This document shows, in pieces, positions 1 through 8,194 of a stretch of DNA of 31,133 nucleotides. The notes under the pieces are model-generated. The model saw nothing but the letters and a program-made list of their open reading frames with translations. It did no database searches and was not told the DNA's origin. Origin of the DNA: Desulfovibrionaceae bacterium. GTDB taxonomy: Bacteria; Desulfobacterota; Desulfovibrionia; Desulfovibrionales; Desulfovibrionaceae. Position 1 is the first letter of the stretch; the number at the start of each line of letters is the position of its first letter. Position numbers and translations under genes: made by a program. The stretch spans positions 1 to 31,133 of the forward strand of contig JAHZEL010000020.1 of assembly GCA_019421865.1 (NCBI GenBank). Reading direction: 5' to 3'.

Positions 1-792
1 CTTGCCGGTGCGGTAGTCGCCGTACTCAGCGGTGTTGGAGATGGAGTAGCGCATGAAGCCGAAGCCGCCGTTGTTGATGAGGTCAACGATGAGCTTCATT
101 TCGTGGATGGTTTCAAAGTAGGCCATTTCAGGCGCATAACCGGCTTCCACGAGGGTTTCGAAACCGGCCTTCATGAGTTCGGTCACGCCGCCGCAGAGCA
201 CGGCCTGTTCGCCGAAGAGGTCGGTTTCGGTTTCTTCACGATAGGTGGTTTCCAGGATACCGGCGCGACCGGCGCCGATGCCGGCGGCATAGGCCAGGGC
301 GTAGTCCTTGGCACGACCGCTGTAGTCCTGAGCAATGGCGATGAGGCTGGGCACGCCCTTGCCTTCCAGGTACTGGCTGCGCACGGTGTGACCGGGGCCC
401 TTGGGGGCGATCATGATCACGTCGATGTTGGCGGCAGGCTTCACGAAGCCGAAGTGGATGTTGAAGCCGTGGGCGAAGCAGAGCACGTCGCCTTCCTTCA
501 TGTAGGGAGCGACCTGGCTGTTGTAGATGTCGGCGGCGACTTCGTCGGGCACCAGCATCATCACGATATCACCGGCCTTGGCGGCCTCTTCCACTTCCAT
601 GACCTTCAGACCGGCGGCTTCAGCCTTGGCCCAGCTGGAGCTGCCCTTGCGCAGGCCGACGACAACGTTCACGCCGCTTTCATGCAGGTTCTGGGCATGG
701 GCATGGCCCTGGCTGCCGAAACCGATGATGGCGACCGTCTTGCCGTCGAGCATACCAAGGTTGCAGTCTGCGTCATAGTACTTCTTGATCAT
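1..792 (-). CDS. ilvC: Ketol-acid reductoisomerase, class I (partial, C-terminus outside window)
   Basis: Converts 2-acetolactate or 2-aceto-2-hydroxybutyrate to the dihydroxy acid with NADPH and Mg2+, the second common step of valine, leucine and isoleucine synthesis in the cytoplasm. 264 codons are present and the frame runs off the left edge; class I enzymes have about 330 residues. The Rossmann nucleotide-binding motif GFGSQGHA is at residues 24-31. Arg48 with Ser51-Ser53 follows the second strand, the arrangement of NADPH-preferring enzymes. The metal-ligand segment TDLFGEQ supplies Asp191 and Glu195. The start ATG (790-792) has GGAG about 9 nt upstream. It lies 48 nt downstream of ilvN on the same strand, so ilvB-ilvN-ilvC reads as one operon. 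The identification is secure. Confidence 0.97.
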   Translation of the reverse strand, partial: MIKKYYDADCNLGMLDGKTVAIIGFGSQGHAHAQNLHESGVNVVVGLRKGSSSWAKAEAAGLKVMEVEEAAKAGDIVMMLVPDEVAADIYNSQVAPYMKEGDVLCFAHGFNIHFGFVKPAANIDVIMIAPKGPGHTVRSQYLEGKGVPSLIAIAQDYSGRAKDYALAYAAGIGAGRAGILETTYREETETDLFGEQAVLCGGVTELMKAGFETLVEAGYAPEMAYFETIHEMKLIVDLINNGGFGFMRYSISNTAEYGDYRTGK

Positions 793-840
793 GATAACAT
801 CTCCATTTCAATAACTATAATTCATACCAGCGGCAAGAAA

Positions 841-1347
841 TCACTTGCTGCTTTTCCACCAGTCGCTCTGGGATCCCCGGGGCATGCCGATAATGCCGGA
901 ACGGCACATCTCAAGGATCTGATAGGTCGACATGACCTCAAGAAAACCTTCAATCTTGGAGGGCTTTCCGGTGAGTTGTATTACCATGCTACCAGAGGTA
1001 AGGTCAATAATCCTCGCCCGGTAAACCTCAACGATATCCTTGATGCGGGAAATGTTCGTTTCGCCGAAGCCGATGCGCAGCATCAGGGTTTCGCTCAGCA
1101 GGCTTTCATTCGGAGGCAGAAGCGTGATGGACTTCACTTCTTCCATCTTGAGCGTCTGCTTGACGATCTGATCGAGAACGTGCGCGTCGCCTTCCGTGAC
1201 GATGGTGATGATGGACACGGAAGGATCGCTGGTCTGCGCCGCCGTGACGCTGGTCATGTTGAAGCGGCGACGGGCAAAAAGGGAGGAAACGCGGGCCATG
1301 ACGTTGGCGTTGTTATCCACCACGATGGAAATCACATGTTTCGTCAT
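841..1347 (-). CDS. ilvN: Acetolactate synthase small (regulatory) subunit
   Basis: 168 residues. Regulatory partner of IlvB that confers valine feedback inhibition and raises catalytic activity. An N-terminal ACT domain (about residues 3-78) starts with HVISIVVDNNANVMARVSSL, the usual ligand-binding loop with Asn and Gly/Ala-type turns. The second half matches the conserved C-terminal ALS small-subunit domain (segments SLLSETLMLR and IVEVYRARIIDL). The start ATG (1345-1347) is preceded by AGGGGGAAAC. The gene begins 14 nt after the ilvB stop, so the two are probably co-translated. The length is typical of IlvN/IlvH. I use ilvN rather than ilvH because only one copy is visible and the two are not separable by eye. 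Confidence 0.95.
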   Translation of the reverse strand: MTKHVISIVVDNNANVMARVSSLFARRRFNMTSVTAAQTSDPSVSIITIVTEGDAHVLDQIVKQTLKMEEVKSITLLPPNESLLSETLMLRIGFGETNISRIKDIVEVYRARIIDLTSGSMVIQLTGKPSKIEGFLEVMSTYQILEMCRSGIIGMPRGSQSDWWKSSK

Positions 1348-1361
1348 TTTGTTTCCCCCTT

Positions 1362-3023
1362 CTATTCCATGATGATGGAGTCGCAGGTGCAGCCGCCGGG
1401 AATCATGGGAAGCACCTTCTCATCCCTGTCGATGCAGCAGTGGATCCACACGGGGCCATCGCTGGTGAGCGCTTCGGCCATGGCCGCTTCCAGTTCGGCC
1501 AGGGTTTCGCAGTGGAAGCCCTTGCCGCCGAAGCCTTCGATCACCTTCACATAGTCGGTGCGGCGGTTGAGATCCGTGCAGGAATAGCGCTTGCCGTAGA
1601 AACTCGTCTGCCACTGACGCACCATGCCGAGAACATGGTTGTCGAGAATAATGGTGATGATGGGCAGTCCGAAGCTCACCGCCGTGCAGGCCTCGTTCAT
1701 GTTCATATGGAAGGAGCCGTCGCCTGTGAAATGCACGACCTTCTTGCCGGGGCAGGCGATCTGAGCGCCGATGGCCGCGCCGTAGCCGAAGCCCATGGTG
1801 CCGAGGCCGCCGCTCGTCAGGAAGTGGCGGGGCGTCACATGATGCAGGTACTGGGCAGCCCACATCTGATGCTGGCCCACGTCGGTCACATAGATGGCGT
1901 CGTCGCCGGCCATTTCGTTGACCTTGCGGACAACCTGATGGGGCTTGAGCACGGTATCGCTGTCTTCAGGATGGTAGTCTTCCTGCTTCCATTCGGCGAT
2001 CTGCGCCAGCCATTCGTCGCGGCAGGTCTGATGCACCTTGGGCAGCAGCGCGCAGATGACGTCCTTCACGTCGCCCACGAGGCTGACGTCCACACCGACG
2101 TTCTTGTTCACTTCGCTGGGGTCGATGTCGATCTGAATGAGCTTGGCACGGCGGCCGAAGGCGTCGGGAGACAGGGCCACGCGATCGCTGAAGCGGGTGC
2201 CCACGGCAACCATGACGTCGGCATAGTCGAGGGCGAAGTTGCTGGTGCGGCAGCCGTGCATGCCCACCATGCCGAGGCAGAGAGGATCATTGCTGTCCAC
2301 CACGCCGGAGGCCATGAGCGTATAGGCGCCGGGCATGCAGGCCTTCTTCATGAGAGCGCCGAGTTCCGCGCTCGCGCCGGAGGCGATGACGCCGCCGCCG
2401 TAGTAGATGGCCGGACGCTGGGCATTATTGATGATTTCCGCGGCACGATCCACGGCATCCATGTCGATCTTCGTGACATAGCTGTCGCGTACGGGGGCGG
2501 CGGGAACGAATTCGGCCAGAGCCGAAGTCATGTCCTTGGGAATATCCACGAGCACGGGGCCCTTGCGGCCGGTCTGGGCAATGCGGAAGGCTTCGCGCAG
2601 AATGTCGGCGAGATCCTCCACCCTGTCCACCACGAAGTTGTGCTTGGTGATGGGCATGGTGATGCCGGCGATGTACACTTCCTGGAAGCTGTCCTGTCCG
2701 ATGAGGGGCGTGGGCACGTTGCCGGTAATGGCCACCATGGGCACGCTGTCCATGTAGGCGGTGGCAATGCCGGTAACAAGGTTGGTCGCACCGGGACCGC
2801 TGGTCACCAGAACAACGCCGGTGCGGCCGGTAGCACGAGCGTAGCCATCGGCCGCATGCGCGGCGCCCTGTTCATGTGCGGTAATAATGTGGCGAATTCG
2901 ATCCTGGTATTTATACAGAGCGTCGTACAGATTCAACACAGCGCCGCCGGGGTAGCCGAACAGCGTGTCGACTCCCTGCTCCACCAGCACTTCACAAAAA
3001 ATTTCCGAACCGGTCAGTTTCAT
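1362..3023 (-). CDS. ilvB: Acetolactate synthase large (catalytic) subunit
   Basis: 553 residues. ThDP-dependent condensation of two pyruvates (or pyruvate plus 2-oxobutyrate), the committed step of branched-chain amino acid synthesis. The N-terminal PYR domain carries the ThDP-activating glutamate, Glu51 in ITAHEQGAAH. A central FAD/Rossmann-type domain follows. The C-terminal PP domain has the GDGS motif at 434-437 and the downstream LDNHVLGMVRQWQ segment that completes the Mg-ThDP site. It is full length for the family. The start ATG (3021-3023) has AAGGA about 9 nt upstream. First gene of the ilvBNC operon. Biosynthetic AHAS is favoured over catabolic AlsS because of the FAD-type middle domain and the adjacent ilvN and ilvC. 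Confidence 0.96.
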   Translation of the reverse strand: MKLTGSEIFCEVLVEQGVDTLFGYPGGAVLNLYDALYKYQDRIRHIITAHEQGAAHAADGYARATGRTGVVLVTSGPGATNLVTGIATAYMDSVPMVAITGNVPTPLIGQDSFQEVYIAGITMPITKHNFVVDRVEDLADILREAFRIAQTGRKGPVLVDIPKDMTSALAEFVPAAPVRDSYVTKIDMDAVDRAAEIINNAQRPAIYYGGGVIASGASAELGALMKKACMPGAYTLMASGVVDSNDPLCLGMVGMHGCRTSNFALDYADVMVAVGTRFSDRVALSPDAFGRRAKLIQIDIDPSEVNKNVGVDVSLVGDVKDVICALLPKVHQTCRDEWLAQIAEWKQEDYHPEDSDTVLKPHQVVRKVNEMAGDDAIYVTDVGQHQMWAAQYLHHVTPRHFLTSGGLGTMGFGYGAAIGAQIACPGKKVVHFTGDGSFHMNMNEACTAVSFGLPIITIILDNHVLGMVRQWQTSFYGKRYSCTDLNRRTDYVKVIEGFGGKGFHCETLAELEAAMAEALTSDGPVWIHCCIDRDEKVLPMIPGGCTCDSIIME

Positions 3024-3555
3024 ATTCTTTATCCTTATGGGCTGAAACCATGCTGATCCGCACGAAGCGGACCTCTTCCCCCAGTCGCACGCACGCCCCG
3101 CAGGATGTCTGCCATCCCGCCTGTCCGACCTGCCGGCCCTGCGGCCGCATATGCAGGTGAGGAGCGTAAATCGTAGAATAATACTGGACTGCTTTTTCTT
3201 TCCTTGTCAAGTGACTAACGACAAAATAAACAGGCGAAAAACTAAACTATTTTTTTCACATTTCCGGCAGATTTCCGTACAGTCCGCCGTGCGGAGCATC
3301 GTTTGCACGGTATGGTCGCGCATCTTTCCGCCCTTTTTCATGAAAAGCTCCGCGCTTCAACGCCATCCGTCCGCATCTTTTCCAGCAGTTTGTCTCCGAA
3401 AGAACGTCGGAACCTCATACTCTCGACAAAAAAAACGTCCTGTAGCATTCTTTCCGTCATGCTCTTCGTCTCTCAGGCTGTGCCGGATCAGTCAGTTGTT
3501 CCCCAAACACCTGCACAAGACGATGAAGCGGCCCTGCGCTTTCAAGGAGCTGCCC
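3024..3555. other. Divergent intergenic region between ilvB and the patatin-like gene
   Basis: 532 nt without a supportable gene. Open frames across it (minus 2992-3210; plus from 3151 upstream of the real lipase start) lack ribosome-binding sites and recognisable sequence. It holds the candidate ilvB promoter and an AT-rich patch around 3220-3265 that could contain the promoter of the lipase gene. No stem-loop of note was seen. Confidence 0.5.
3178..3210 (-). promoter_or_regulatory. Possible promoter for the ilvBNC operon
   Basis: On the minus strand TTGACA (3210-3205) is a perfect -35 box and TATTAT (3183-3178) a good -10 box. The spacing is 21 nt, longer than ideal. CAGTAT (3186-3181) gives 18 nt but is a weaker box. 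The leader to ilvB would be about 150 nt. I saw no leader peptide rich in Ile, Val or Leu and no clear attenuator. Confidence 0.35.
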
Positions 3556-4503
3556 ATGAAAAACAAAACCTATTCTGGACTTGCCGCCCTGCCCCGCGGC
3601 CAGGCTTCCGACCATATCACTCCGGGCTGCCTCGTGCTGGAAGGCGGCGCCCTGCGCGGCACCTACAGCGTGGGAGTCATGGACGCCCTGATGGAACAGA
3701 ACGTCAATTTTCAGTGCACCATAGGGGTGTCGGCAGGCGCGCTCAACGGCATAAGCTATGTCTCCGGTCAGATAGGCCGTTCGGCCCGCAGCCCCCTCAC
3801 CTACCGGCATGATCCGCGCTATTTCGGCGCGGGAGCCTTTCTGCGCAACCGCAGCCCCTTCGGCTTCGACTTCATGTTCGGGGAGCTGTCCAGCACGCTG
3901 GACCCGCTGGATCGGGAGCGTTTTTTCCGGCCCGAGCGCCGTTTCGTGGCCGTGGCCACGAACTGCCTCACCGGCCAACCGGAGTATTTTGAAAAGGGAA
4001 TCTGTTCCGACATCATGCTGGCCACGCGCGCCTCATCCACCATGCCCTACATCTCAGAGATGGTCCGGATGGACGGCAAGCCCTATCTGGACGGCGGCTG
4101 CTCCTGCAAAATTCCCTTCCGCTGGGCGCTGGAGCAGGACTTCGGCGCCGTGGTCGTAGTCAAGACCCGCCCCGACGACTACCGCAGGAATCCTGCCGCC
4201 GGACGCAGACTCGCCGCCCTCGTTTACGGAAGAAAATGGCCCGCGCTTGCAGCGTCGCTGGCGGAGAGCAACGCCGACTACAACAGACTCTGCGACGACA
4301 TCGACACGCTTCGCAGGCAGGGCCGGATATTCGTGATCAGTCCTTCCAGGCACATGGATATAGGACGCATGGAAAAAGATCTGGAAAAGCTGGGCGAATG
4401 GTACTGGCTGGGCTACCGGGACACGATGGAGCGCATGGACGAGCTTCGTGCCTATCTGGCGGGCAGCAACGCCGCCACACAGCAGAAGGCGGCACAGGAC
4501 TGA
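3556..4503 (+). CDS. Patatin-like phospholipase/acyl hydrolase (YjjU/RssA type)
   Basis: 315 residues. Serine acyl hydrolase with the Ser-Asp dyad of patatins, probably acting on phospholipids or lysophospholipids; the physiological substrate is unknown. The oxyanion-hole loop GGALRG is at 30-35, the nucleophile elbow GVSAG at 57-61 (Ser59), and the catalytic Asp179 lies in DGG (179-181). There is no signal peptide or transmembrane segment, so it is cytoplasmic. I start at ATG 3556 because AAGGAG lies 7 nt upstream and the patatin fold begins soon after; the open frame upstream to 3151 has no family features. The motif layout and length resemble the bacterial YjjU-like group. It stands alone and converges on the TSCPD gene. 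Confidence 0.9.
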   Translation: MKNKTYSGLAALPRGQASDHITPGCLVLEGGALRGTYSVGVMDALMEQNVNFQCTIGVSAGALNGISYVSGQIGRSARSPLTYRHDPRYFGAGAFLRNRSPFGFDFMFGELSSTLDPLDRERFFRPERRFVAVATNCLTGQPEYFEKGICSDIMLATRASSTMPYISEMVRMDGKPYLDGGCSCKIPFRWALEQDFGAVVVVKTRPDDYRRNPAAGRRLAALVYGRKWPALAASLAESNADYNRLCDDIDTLRRQGRIFVISPSRHMDIGRMEKDLEKLGEWYWLGYRDTMERMDELRAYLAGSNAATQQKAAQD

Positions 4504-4607
4504 GCGCCGCGCGCCTGAATTTCTTCGAACAGCGTGCCGACGCTCCTGAAAAAGAACGTCTTTCGAACACGCCCCGCCCTAGTCGTCGAAAAAACAGTTG
4601 ATAGGAA

Positions 4608-4638
4608 AAAGGCGGATGTCTCTGTGACATCCGCCTTT
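4608..4638. terminator. Bidirectional terminator between patatin-like and TSCPD genes
   Basis: Perfect 13-bp stem AAAGGCGGATGTC / GACATCCGCCTTT with a 5-nt loop (4621-4625). A-rich before and T-rich after, so it can end transcription from both converging genes. It ends 4 nt before the stop codon of the minus-strand gene. Confidence 0.9.
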
Positions 4639-4641
4639 CTT

Positions 4642-4968
4642 TTACTTCTTCATGGAAGCGAAGGACTCAAGCCCGAAATGCGGCCGTTCCTGCACCTGCC
4701 CGGCATCAAGCTGGGCGCGGAGCGCAAGGAGGGCATTGCGCAGCTGCTCGGGGCAGGACGTCACCTTCGAGGTGGAGCATATCGGCATGTCGGCAAAGCG
4801 GTCGATCACTTCGTCGATATGCAGGCCACGGATCAGGCGGCCGATGCCCTGAAGATTGCCGGGGCAGCCGCCCTTGAACTCAAAACCGTTGATGATGCGC
4901 GTGTTTTCGTCAACATCTATCATGAACATCTTGGAGCATACGCGCTCCGGAACGTATACGAACTGCAT
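4642..4968 (-). CDS. Small TSCPD-domain protein (TIGR03905-type)
   Basis: 108 residues. Stand-alone version of the TSCPD domain also found at the C-terminus of some class II (B12-dependent) ribonucleotide reductases. The family function is not established, and metal or nucleotide binding is only suggested. The N-terminal YVPERVCSKMF, the GGCPGNLQGI loop (about 33-42) and the signature TSCPEQL (about 70-76) leave little doubt about the family. The cysteines at these three sites could bind a metal. The start ATG (4966-4968) has a strong AGGGAGGT upstream. Monocistronic; its mRNA ends at the shared stem-loop immediately downstream. No ribonucleotide reductase gene is near. Confidence 0.88.
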   Translation of the reverse strand: MQFVYVPERVCSKMFMIDVDENTRIINGFEFKGGCPGNLQGIGRLIRGLHIDEVIDRFADMPICSTSKVTSCPEQLRNALLALRAQLDAGQVQERPHFGLESFASMKK

Positions 4969-5301
4969 GGGAACCTCCCTTTTGTGGAAACATGAGTCAT
5001 ACGAAAAACTCGAAACTATGGCAAGATGCGGACGAAAAAGCCCGGTTTTCCGAGGCTAGCTGCACTCGACCAGCAAAACGGCCTGCCGCAGCAGTGCGGC
5101 GTTTCCCCGTCTCCCGGCTCCCTTTCCGGCCACCCACTGTCCTTCAAGGTTGACGTTGCCTGATTTTGTCCTATCTTGAACCTGCCGCGGCGCCGATGCC
5201 GGGCCGTTCCGCCCGCTCCCCTTTTCGCCGGTTCCGCCCGATGGGCGGGCTCGCCGGTCGCGCCGCCATCAACGCGCACTCCGCGCCTCAGGAAGGTCAT
5301 C
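4969..5301. other. Divergent intergenic region upstream of GTPase 1
   Basis: 333 nt between the TSCPD gene and the first GTPase. It contains the candidate promoter at 5150-5177. I saw no Zur-like or other convincing metal-regulator palindrome and no gene. Confidence 0.5.
5150..5177 (+). promoter_or_regulatory. Candidate sigma-70 promoter for the GTPase pair
   Basis: TTGACG (5150-5155) and TATCTT (5172-5177) with 16-nt spacing, giving a leader of about 120 nt before the ATG at 5302. Reasonable match but unproven. Confidence 0.45.
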
Positions 5302-6585
5302 ATGAAGAAAAGAAAGATAGTTCCCATCACCGTTCTGTCCGGCTACCTCGGCGCGGGCAAGACCACGCTGCTCAACCACGTGCTTTCCAATCAGGAAGGT
5401 TACAAGATGGCCGTCATCGTCAACGACATCGGCGAAGTCAACATCGACGCCAGCCTCATCGCCAAGGGCGGCAGCGTGGAAATGGACGACAGCCTCGTTC
5501 CGCTTTCCAACGGCTGCATCTGCTGCTCCCTCAAGGTCGACCTTCTCGAACAGGTGCTCAACCTCATCGAGTCCGGCCGCTTCGACTACATCCTTATTGA
5601 AGCCAGCGGCATCTGCGAACCTCTGCCCATCGCCCAGACCCTCTGCCTCGGCGACGAGTCGCTGCCCAAGATATGCCGCCTCGACGGCATCGTCACCGTG
5701 GTGGACGCCCGCCGCATGGTGGATGAGTTCCTCGGCGGTCAGCGCCTTGTGGAAGAAGACATCGAAGAGGAAGACGTGGCCAGCCTCGTCATCCAGCAGA
5801 TCGAATTCTGCACCACCATCGTGCTCAACAAGGTGGAAGGCCTTTCCGAAGATCAGCTCGGCCTGCTCAGAACCGTCATCCACAAGCTCCAGCCCGAAGC
5901 GAACATCATCGAAACCAACTACGGCAAGGTGGATGTGAAGGACATTCTCGACACCGGCCGCTTCGACTTCGACCGCGCCTGCTCTTCCATCGGCTGGGTG
6001 CAGGCTCTTGAAGCCGACGCGCCCGAAGAGGACGAGCATCACGACGAACATGATCATGACCATGACCATGAACATGATCATCACGATCATGAGCATCACG
6101 ACCATGAGCACTGCCACGAACACGGGCATGATCACGAACATCACGAGCACGACAAGGAAGAGCACGGACACCATCACCACCATCATCACCATCACGGCGA
6201 TCATGAACACGGTGAGGAATACGGCATTTCCACCTTCGTCTATTTCCGTCGTCCTCCCTTCGATCAGAAGAAGTTTGAAGACTTCGTCAACGATGCCTGG
6301 CCTGCCAGCGTGATCCGCTGCAAGGGCCTCATCTGGTTCCGCGACGAACCGGATACCGCCTATCTTTACGAACAGGCCGGCCGTCAGATGACCGCCTCGC
6401 CCTACGGCGAATGGGTGGCCGCCGCCCCGGCCAAGCGTCAGGCCGCTGAACGCAGAGTGGACAGCCAGCTCGACGCCGAGTGGGACGACACCTACGGCGA
6501 CCGCATGCAGAAACTGGTCTTCATAGGACAGCACATGGACAAGGACGCCATCTGTGCCGCCCTGGACGCCTGTCTGGAAAAATAA
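5302..6585 (+). CDS. COG0523/CobW-type GTPase 1, very His-rich (putative metallochaperone)
   Basis: 427 residues. G3E-family P-loop GTPase. COG0523 proteins deliver Zn, Co or other metals to client enzymes; which metal this one serves cannot be read from sequence. Walker A GYLGAGKTT is at 14-22, the metal-binding CXCC motif (CICC) at 72-75, the IEASG element near 105, and the base-recognition NKVEG after TTIVLNK. A linker at about 244-306 holds roughly 33 histidines, including nine in a row, mixed with Asp and Glu. The CobW C-terminal domain follows (from about YGISTFVYFRR). The start ATG 5302 has AGGAAGG upstream. It is followed by a close paralogue at 6697. The His linker probably stores or captures divalent metal. 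Confidence 0.93.
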   Translation: MKKRKIVPITVLSGYLGAGKTTLLNHVLSNQEGYKMAVIVNDIGEVNIDASLIAKGGSVEMDDSLVPLSNGCICCSLKVDLLEQVLNLIESGRFDYILIEASGICEPLPIAQTLCLGDESLPKICRLDGIVTVVDARRMVDEFLGGQRLVEEDIEEEDVASLVIQQIEFCTTIVLNKVEGLSEDQLGLLRTVIHKLQPEANIIETNYGKVDVKDILDTGRFDFDRACSSIGWVQALEADAPEEDEHHDEHDHDHDHEHDHHDHEHHDHEHCHEHGHDHEHHEHDKEEHGHHHHHHHHHGDHEHGEEYGISTFVYFRRPPFDQKKFEDFVNDAWPASVIRCKGLIWFRDEPDTAYLYEQAGRQMTASPYGEWVAAAPAKRQAAERRVDSQLDAEWDDTYGDRMQKLVFIGQHMDKDAICAALDACLEK

Positions 6586-6607
6586 TCCCGAGGGGGCGAA
6601 GCTCCCC

Positions 6608-6658
6608 CCCGTCTTCGGGCGGACGGACTGTCTGAAACGACTCCGTCCGCCCCGCATC
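6608..6658 (+). terminator. Stem-loop after GTPase 1
   Basis: GGGCGGACGGA pairs with TCCGTCCGCCC around a loop of about 14 nt, in the gap between the two GTPase genes. No T-run follows directly, so it may be a processing or stability element rather than a full terminator. Confidence 0.5.
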
Positions 6659-6669
6659 TTCAGCTTCGT

Positions 6670-6693
6670 GCCGCCCCGTGCGGCCTTTTTCTT
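6670..6693 (+). terminator. Terminator-like hairpin directly before GTPase 2
   Basis: GCCGC (6670-6674), loop CCCGT, GCGGC (6680-6684), then CTTTTTCTT. The T-run ends 3 nt before the ATG at 6697. It would end transcripts from GTPase 1 or act as an attenuator for GTPase 2. Confidence 0.6.
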
Positions 6694-6696
6694 CCC

Positions 6697-7899
6697 ATGC
6701 GCAGAAACATCGTTCCCATCACGCTGCTTACCGGCTATCTCGGCGCGGGCAAGACCACGCTTCTCAATCACGTTCTTTCCAATCAGGAAGGCTACAAGGT
6801 TGCCGTCATCGTCAACGACATCGGCGAAGTGAACATTGATGCCGCGCTCATTGAAAAAGGCGGCAACGTGACCATGGACGACAGCCTCGTGCCGCTTTCC
6901 AACGGCTGCATCTGCTGCACGCTGAAGGACGATCTGATCCAGCAGATTCTGGACCTCATCGCCACCTGCCGCTACGACTACATTCTCATCGAAGCCAGCG
7001 GCATCTGCGAACCCATGCCCATTGCGCAGGCCATCTCCCTCGGCGACGAAGTCATGCCCACGGTCTGCCGTCTGGACGGCATCCTCACCGTGGTGGACGC
7101 CATGCGCATGGCCGACGAATTTCTCAGCGGCAGAAAACTTCTCGACGACAATGACGACGAAGATGTGGAAAGTCTGCTCATCCAGCAGATCGAGTTCTGC
7201 ACCACCATCGTGCTCAACAAGGTGAACGAAGTCACCGCGGAGCAGCTCGCCACGCTGAAGGCCGTCATCCGTCAGCTCCAGCCGGAAGCGAACATCATCG
7301 AAACCAACTACGGCAAGGTGAATGTGAAGGACGTACTCGACACGGGCGCCTTCAACTTCCTGCGCGCCGGAAAATCCGCAGGCTGGATACGGAGCCTTCA
7401 GTCCTTCGATGCCGCAAACGCCGCAGGTCACGGCGATGAGCATGACGCCCATCATGAGCACGGCACGCATCACCACGCCCATCACGAGCATCACGAACAC
7501 GAAGAAGGCCATTCCCACACGGAAGAATACGGCATCAGCACCTTCGTCTACTTCCGCCGCGCGCCCTTCGATCAGAAGAAGTTCAGCGACTTCGTGGAAG
7601 CCGGATGGCCTGAAAACGTCATCCGCTGCAAGGGGCTTCTGTGGTTCCGGGAAAATCCCGCCATGTCCTACATGTTTGAGCAGGCCGGAAAGCAGACGGT
7701 GGCCACGCCCTTCGGGCGCTGGATGGCTTCGGCTCCCGCCGCGCAGCGCGAGGAGGCCCGCCGGGCCAACCCGGAACTGGACCGCAACTGGGACAGCCGC
7801 TACGGCGACCGCATGATCAAGCTCGTCTTCATCGGAAAGGACATGGATGAGCAGGAGATCTGCGCCGCCCTGGACGCCTGCCTCGCCGAATCCCGGTAA
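6697..7899 (+). CDS. COG0523/CobW-type GTPase 2, His-rich (paralogue of GTPase 1)
   Basis: 400 residues with the same architecture as the upstream gene. Walker A GYLGAGKTT is at 13-21, CICC at about 71-74, the NKVNE guanine-recognition element follows IVLNK, a shorter linker (about 247-275) carries some 15 histidines, and the CobW C-terminal domain comes last. The P-loop region is almost identical to its neighbour, whereas linker length and His number differ, pointing to tandem duplication followed by divergence of the metal-binding part. No clear Shine-Dalgarno sequence precedes the ATG; a terminator-like hairpin and T-run occupy that place. ATG 6697 is kept because the homology to GTPase 1 starts here. 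It is probably a metal chaperone too. Confidence 0.92.
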   Translation: MRRNIVPITLLTGYLGAGKTTLLNHVLSNQEGYKVAVIVNDIGEVNIDAALIEKGGNVTMDDSLVPLSNGCICCTLKDDLIQQILDLIATCRYDYILIEASGICEPMPIAQAISLGDEVMPTVCRLDGILTVVDAMRMADEFLSGRKLLDDNDDEDVESLLIQQIEFCTTIVLNKVNEVTAEQLATLKAVIRQLQPEANIIETNYGKVNVKDVLDTGAFNFLRAGKSAGWIRSLQSFDAANAAGHGDEHDAHHEHGTHHHAHHEHHEHEEGHSHTEEYGISTFVYFRRAPFDQKKFSDFVEAGWPENVIRCKGLLWFRENPAMSYMFEQAGKQTVATPFGRWMASAPAAQREEARRANPELDRNWDSRYGDRMIKLVFIGKDMDEQEICAALDACLAESR

Positions 7900-7952
7900 C
7901 GCAGCAAACGTTGTCTCCATCCTCGGTAAGGAGGAGAAACGATACTTTTTCA

Positions 7953-7987
7953 GGCGGAAGCCCTCAAGGCTCCGCCTTTTTCTTTGC
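7953..7987 (+). terminator. Intrinsic terminator after GTPase 2
   Basis: AGGCGGAAGCC / GGCTCCGCCT stem (one bulged A), loop CTCAA, then TTTTTCTTT. It ends the GTPase transcription unit. Confidence 0.85.
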
Positions 7988-8194
7988 CCGAACGACGTTC
8001 CGAAGCCGGGGCCGCCAGCCCGGCATCACTTATCCGGTCGTCAAAAAAGGAAGCGATCCCGAAGCGTTCTCATAATCATATCACCGCTCCTCTTTTATCT
8101 CTGTAACAGTTATGATACATTGGTAACGAACTCAGGGGCAAAAGTCCCCCACTGGTATTCCGCCCCGCCCCTGCGACGGCATCTGGAGCTGATT

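Noticed and set aside
1440..3056. 538-codon plus-strand frame across ilvB
   Set aside because: Antisense to a clear ilvB with complete ThDP motifs; the composition is typical of a GC-rich shadow frame.
2992..3210. 72-codon frame in the ilvB leader, as a possible attenuation leader peptide
   Set aside because: It has no run of Ile, Val or Leu codons, overlaps the ilvB start out of frame and is not followed by a terminator/antiterminator pair.
6028..6215. Repetitive CAT/CAC/GAT/GAA sequence that looks like a DNA repeat array
   Set aside because: It is in-frame coding sequence for the His/Asp/Glu linker of GTPase 1; the units vary and there are no CRISPR-like spacers.
5269..7920. Very long open frame (883 codons) on the minus strand antisense to both GTPases
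   Set aside because: It is an antisense shadow of two genes with strong motifs; its Val/Met-rich stretches mirror the His codons of the linkers, and there is no ribosome-binding site or family feature.
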